This document shows positions 62,519-64,000 of a DNA stretch of 64,000 bases, one piece after another. Origin of the DNA: VRUE01 sp963742535 (lineage in GTDB: Bacteria; Actinomycetota; Thermoleophilia; Solirubrobacterales; 70-9); the NCBI GenBank assembly GCA_963742535.1, contig CAVUMC010000002.1, positions 434,001-498,000 of the forward strand, in the 5' to 3' direction. Within the stretch, counting starts at the first letter, position 1; every line of letters begins with the position of its first letter. The position numbers and the translations under genes are program-made. The notes under the pieces are model-generated. The model was not told the origin of the DNA and searched no databases. It worked only from the letters and a program-made list of their open reading frames with translations.

Positions 62519-64000
62519 ATGCTCAGCATTGGAAAGCTCGGAAAAGGCCAGGAGCGCTACTACCTGGAGAAGGTCGCCGAAGGCACCGAGGACTACTACT
62601 CCGGCGAGGGCGAGGAGCCGGGCCAGTGGTTAGGCGAAGCTGCGTGCGAGCTTGGTCTCTCCGGCGAGGTCGAGCCGGATCAGCTCGTGGCGATGCTGAC
62701 CGGGATGAACCCGGCGACGGGCGAGCCGCTTGGACTGCGAGCCGTCCCCGGCAAAGGCCCGGTGCCCGGATTCGATCTCACCTTCTCCGCTCCCAAGTCG
62801 GTCTCCCTGACCTGGGCGCTTGCCGGCCGGGAGATTTCCCCCGAGGTCAAGGCCGCCCACCAGCGCTCAGTCGAAGTCGCCCTCTCCTACATGGAGCGCC
62901 ACGCTTGTCTGACCAGGCGCAGCACCGGGGACGGCGGCAGGGTGTTCCTCAACGGCAACGGCTTCCTCGCCGCCGGCTACCTCCATCGCTCATCGCGAAA
63001 CGGCGATCCGCAGCTGCATACGCATGTGCTGATCGCCAACGCGACCAAGGGACCGGACGGCAAATGGACCCGGCTCTACCACCCGGCGATCTACGAACAC
63101 GCCAAGACGGCGGGCTATATCTACGAGGCCCATTTGCGCCACGAACTGACCCGCCGCCTTGGCGTCGAATGGCAGCCGGTTCGCAACGGCATCGCTGAGA
63201 TCAAGGGCTTTGCCGACGAGTGGCTTAAGACCTTCTCGACCCGCCGCGCGGAAATACTCGAGGCGGCCGGTCCCGACGCCTCAGCCCGCGCCCGCCAGGT
63301 GGCGACGCTTGCCAGCCGCAGCGCGAAGGAGAAGGGGCTTGCCCCCGAGAGCCTGCGCGAGCGCTGGCGCGAGCAGGCGAAAGAGATCGGCTTGGACCGT
63401 GACGCCATCGCGCAGACGATGGGCAGGGAGGTCGAGTTGGCCGCCAAACTAACGCTGGCCCAGCTCGACCGCGAGGTGACGGCCCACGCCTCCCACTTCG
63501 ACCGCCGCGACGCGATCCAGGCTGTCGCCAACCTGCATCCCAACGGCGCGGCCGGCCATGAAGTCGAGAGCGCTGCCGACGCCTTCCTCGCTTCGAAGTC
63601 GGTTGTCACCGTGGCCGAGACAGCCAAAGGTCTCCGCTACACGACCAAACGCATCTGGGAACTGGAGCGCCAGGCGCTTGAGGCCGCCAAGCGGATGGCG
63701 GCAGAGCCACGCGGCGAGGCGGGCGAGCTGGTCGCCGCCAGGGTGATCACGGCCCGGCCAACCCTGAATCCCGGCCAGCGCGAGATGGTCCGCCGCCTGC
63801 TCGCGGGCCGCGCGGGCATCGCCGTGGTGATCGGGGAGGCCGGGACCGGCAAGAGCTTCGCCACGGTCTCGGCCTCCGAAGGCTGGGCGCAAGCCGGCTT
63901 CGAGCTGCGAGTCGCAGCGCCGACCTGGAGGGCGGCCAACGTCCTTAGTGCTGAGGGTCTTGAGGCGATGACCGTGGCGGGCTTGCTTCGCGATCTCGAC
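62519..64000 (+). CDS. TrwC/TraA-type conjugative relaxase-helicase (3' end beyond window)
   Basis: 494 codons are seen, open at the right edge. N-terminal MLSIGKLGKGQERYYLEKV carries the Tyr pair used for DNA cleavage, FDLTFSAPKSVSLTWALAG is the TrwC relaxase signature and GDPQLHTHVLIAN the three-His metal site (H-x-H with an earlier His). From about residue 430 a helicase starts: VVIGEAGTGKSFATVSASEG is Walker A. It nicks oriT, stays linked to the 5' end and unwinds DNA for conjugation. ATG 62519 is chosen as the family start (MLSIGKL). This marks the element as conjugative or mobilisable. Confidence 0.92.
   Translation, partial: MLSIGKLGKGQERYYLEKVAEGTEDYYSGEGEEPGQWLGEAACELGLSGEVEPDQLVAMLTGMNPATGEPLGLRAVPGKGPVPGFDLTFSAPKSVSLTWALAGREISPEVKAAHQRSVEVALSYMERHACLTRRSTGDGGRVFLNGNGFLAAGYLHRSSRNGDPQLHTHVLIANATKGPDGKWTRLYHPAIYEHAKTAGYIYEAHLRHELTRRLGVEWQPVRNGIAEIKGFADEWLKTFSTRRAEILEAAGPDASARARQVATLASRSAKEKGLAPESLRERWREQAKEIGLDRDAIAQTMGREVELAAKLTLAQLDREVTAHASHFDRRDAIQAVANLHPNGAAGHEVESAADAFLASKSVVTVAETAKGLRYTTKRIWELERQALEAAKRMAAEPRGEAGELVAARVITARPTLNPGQREMVRRLLAGRAGIAVVIGEAGTGKSFATVSASEGWAQAGFELRVAAPTWRAANVLSAEGLEAMTVAGLLRDLD

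Overview
The window is GC-rich and densely coded on both strands. Actinobacterial hallmarks are a CGAAC-N4-GTTCG LexA box, a cyclic di-AMP riboswitch in front of an RlpA-type gene, a GTP-type PEP carboxykinase, a DUF2510-like tail and a fadA2/fabG4/htdX-like set. Many genes have a TANNNT hexamer only 6-10 bases before the start codon, so leaderless or near-leaderless transcripts are probably common. My best guess is a Thermoleophilia/Solirubrobacterales-type actinobacterium; that placement is inference, not measurement.

Region 1 (1-18.7 kb) is a surface-polysaccharide locus. It holds GT4 and GT2 glycosyltransferases, a kinase-like fusion protein, a GT2-NodB deacetylase fusion, a DegT sugar aminotransferase, a GMC oxidoreductase, a Wzm/Wzt ABC exporter, a free NodB deacetylase and a Wzx-type flippase. 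A DUF429 protein and an ORF6N protein are interspersed. Region 2 (18.7-25.4 kb) is a tandem array of five secreted GH26-like glycoside hydrolase paralogs, which plausibly trim or remodel the exported glycan. Between about 16.3 and 22.6 kb the genes carry about 20 single-base frameshifts, mostly insertions. I see none elsewhere, so this patch is either poor sequence or an unusual decay hot spot.

Region 3 (25.6-30.2 kb) is central metabolism: a DUF4333 lipoprotein followed by pckG on the minus strand, and sucC-sucD-ferredoxin on the plus strand. Region 4 (30.2-42.3 kb) is lipid metabolism: an HxlR-SCP2 regulator and a divergent MMPL transporter with a twin operator between them, then TetR, thiolase, a FabG4-like reductase, an HtdX-like hydratase, two acyl-CoA dehydrogenases, an acyl-CoA synthetase and a SnoaL-like protein. 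Region 5 (42.3-56.3 kb) holds a secreted protein, a PucR regulator with a GGDEF/EAL protein, a DUF255 protein, a second MMPL transporter, type I glutamine synthetase, a cysteine-less carboxymuconolactone-decarboxylase-like protein, a secreted protein, riboswitch-controlled RlpA, RNase P RNA, an SDR and lexA.

Region 6 (56.4 kb to the end) is one side of an integrative conjugative element next to tRNA-Leu(GAG). It has a two-gene cargo cassette of unknown function, a tightly coupled operon of a small protein, two Xre paralogs and a tyrosine integrase, a small HTH protein, an excisionase-like protein, a non-coding region rich in direct and inverted repeats (candidate oriT), and a TrwC/TraA-type relaxase-helicase that runs off the end. 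Long palindromes sit at several gene ends (25.4, 33.2, 40.1 and 52.7 kb), and one lies inside the htdX-like gene.
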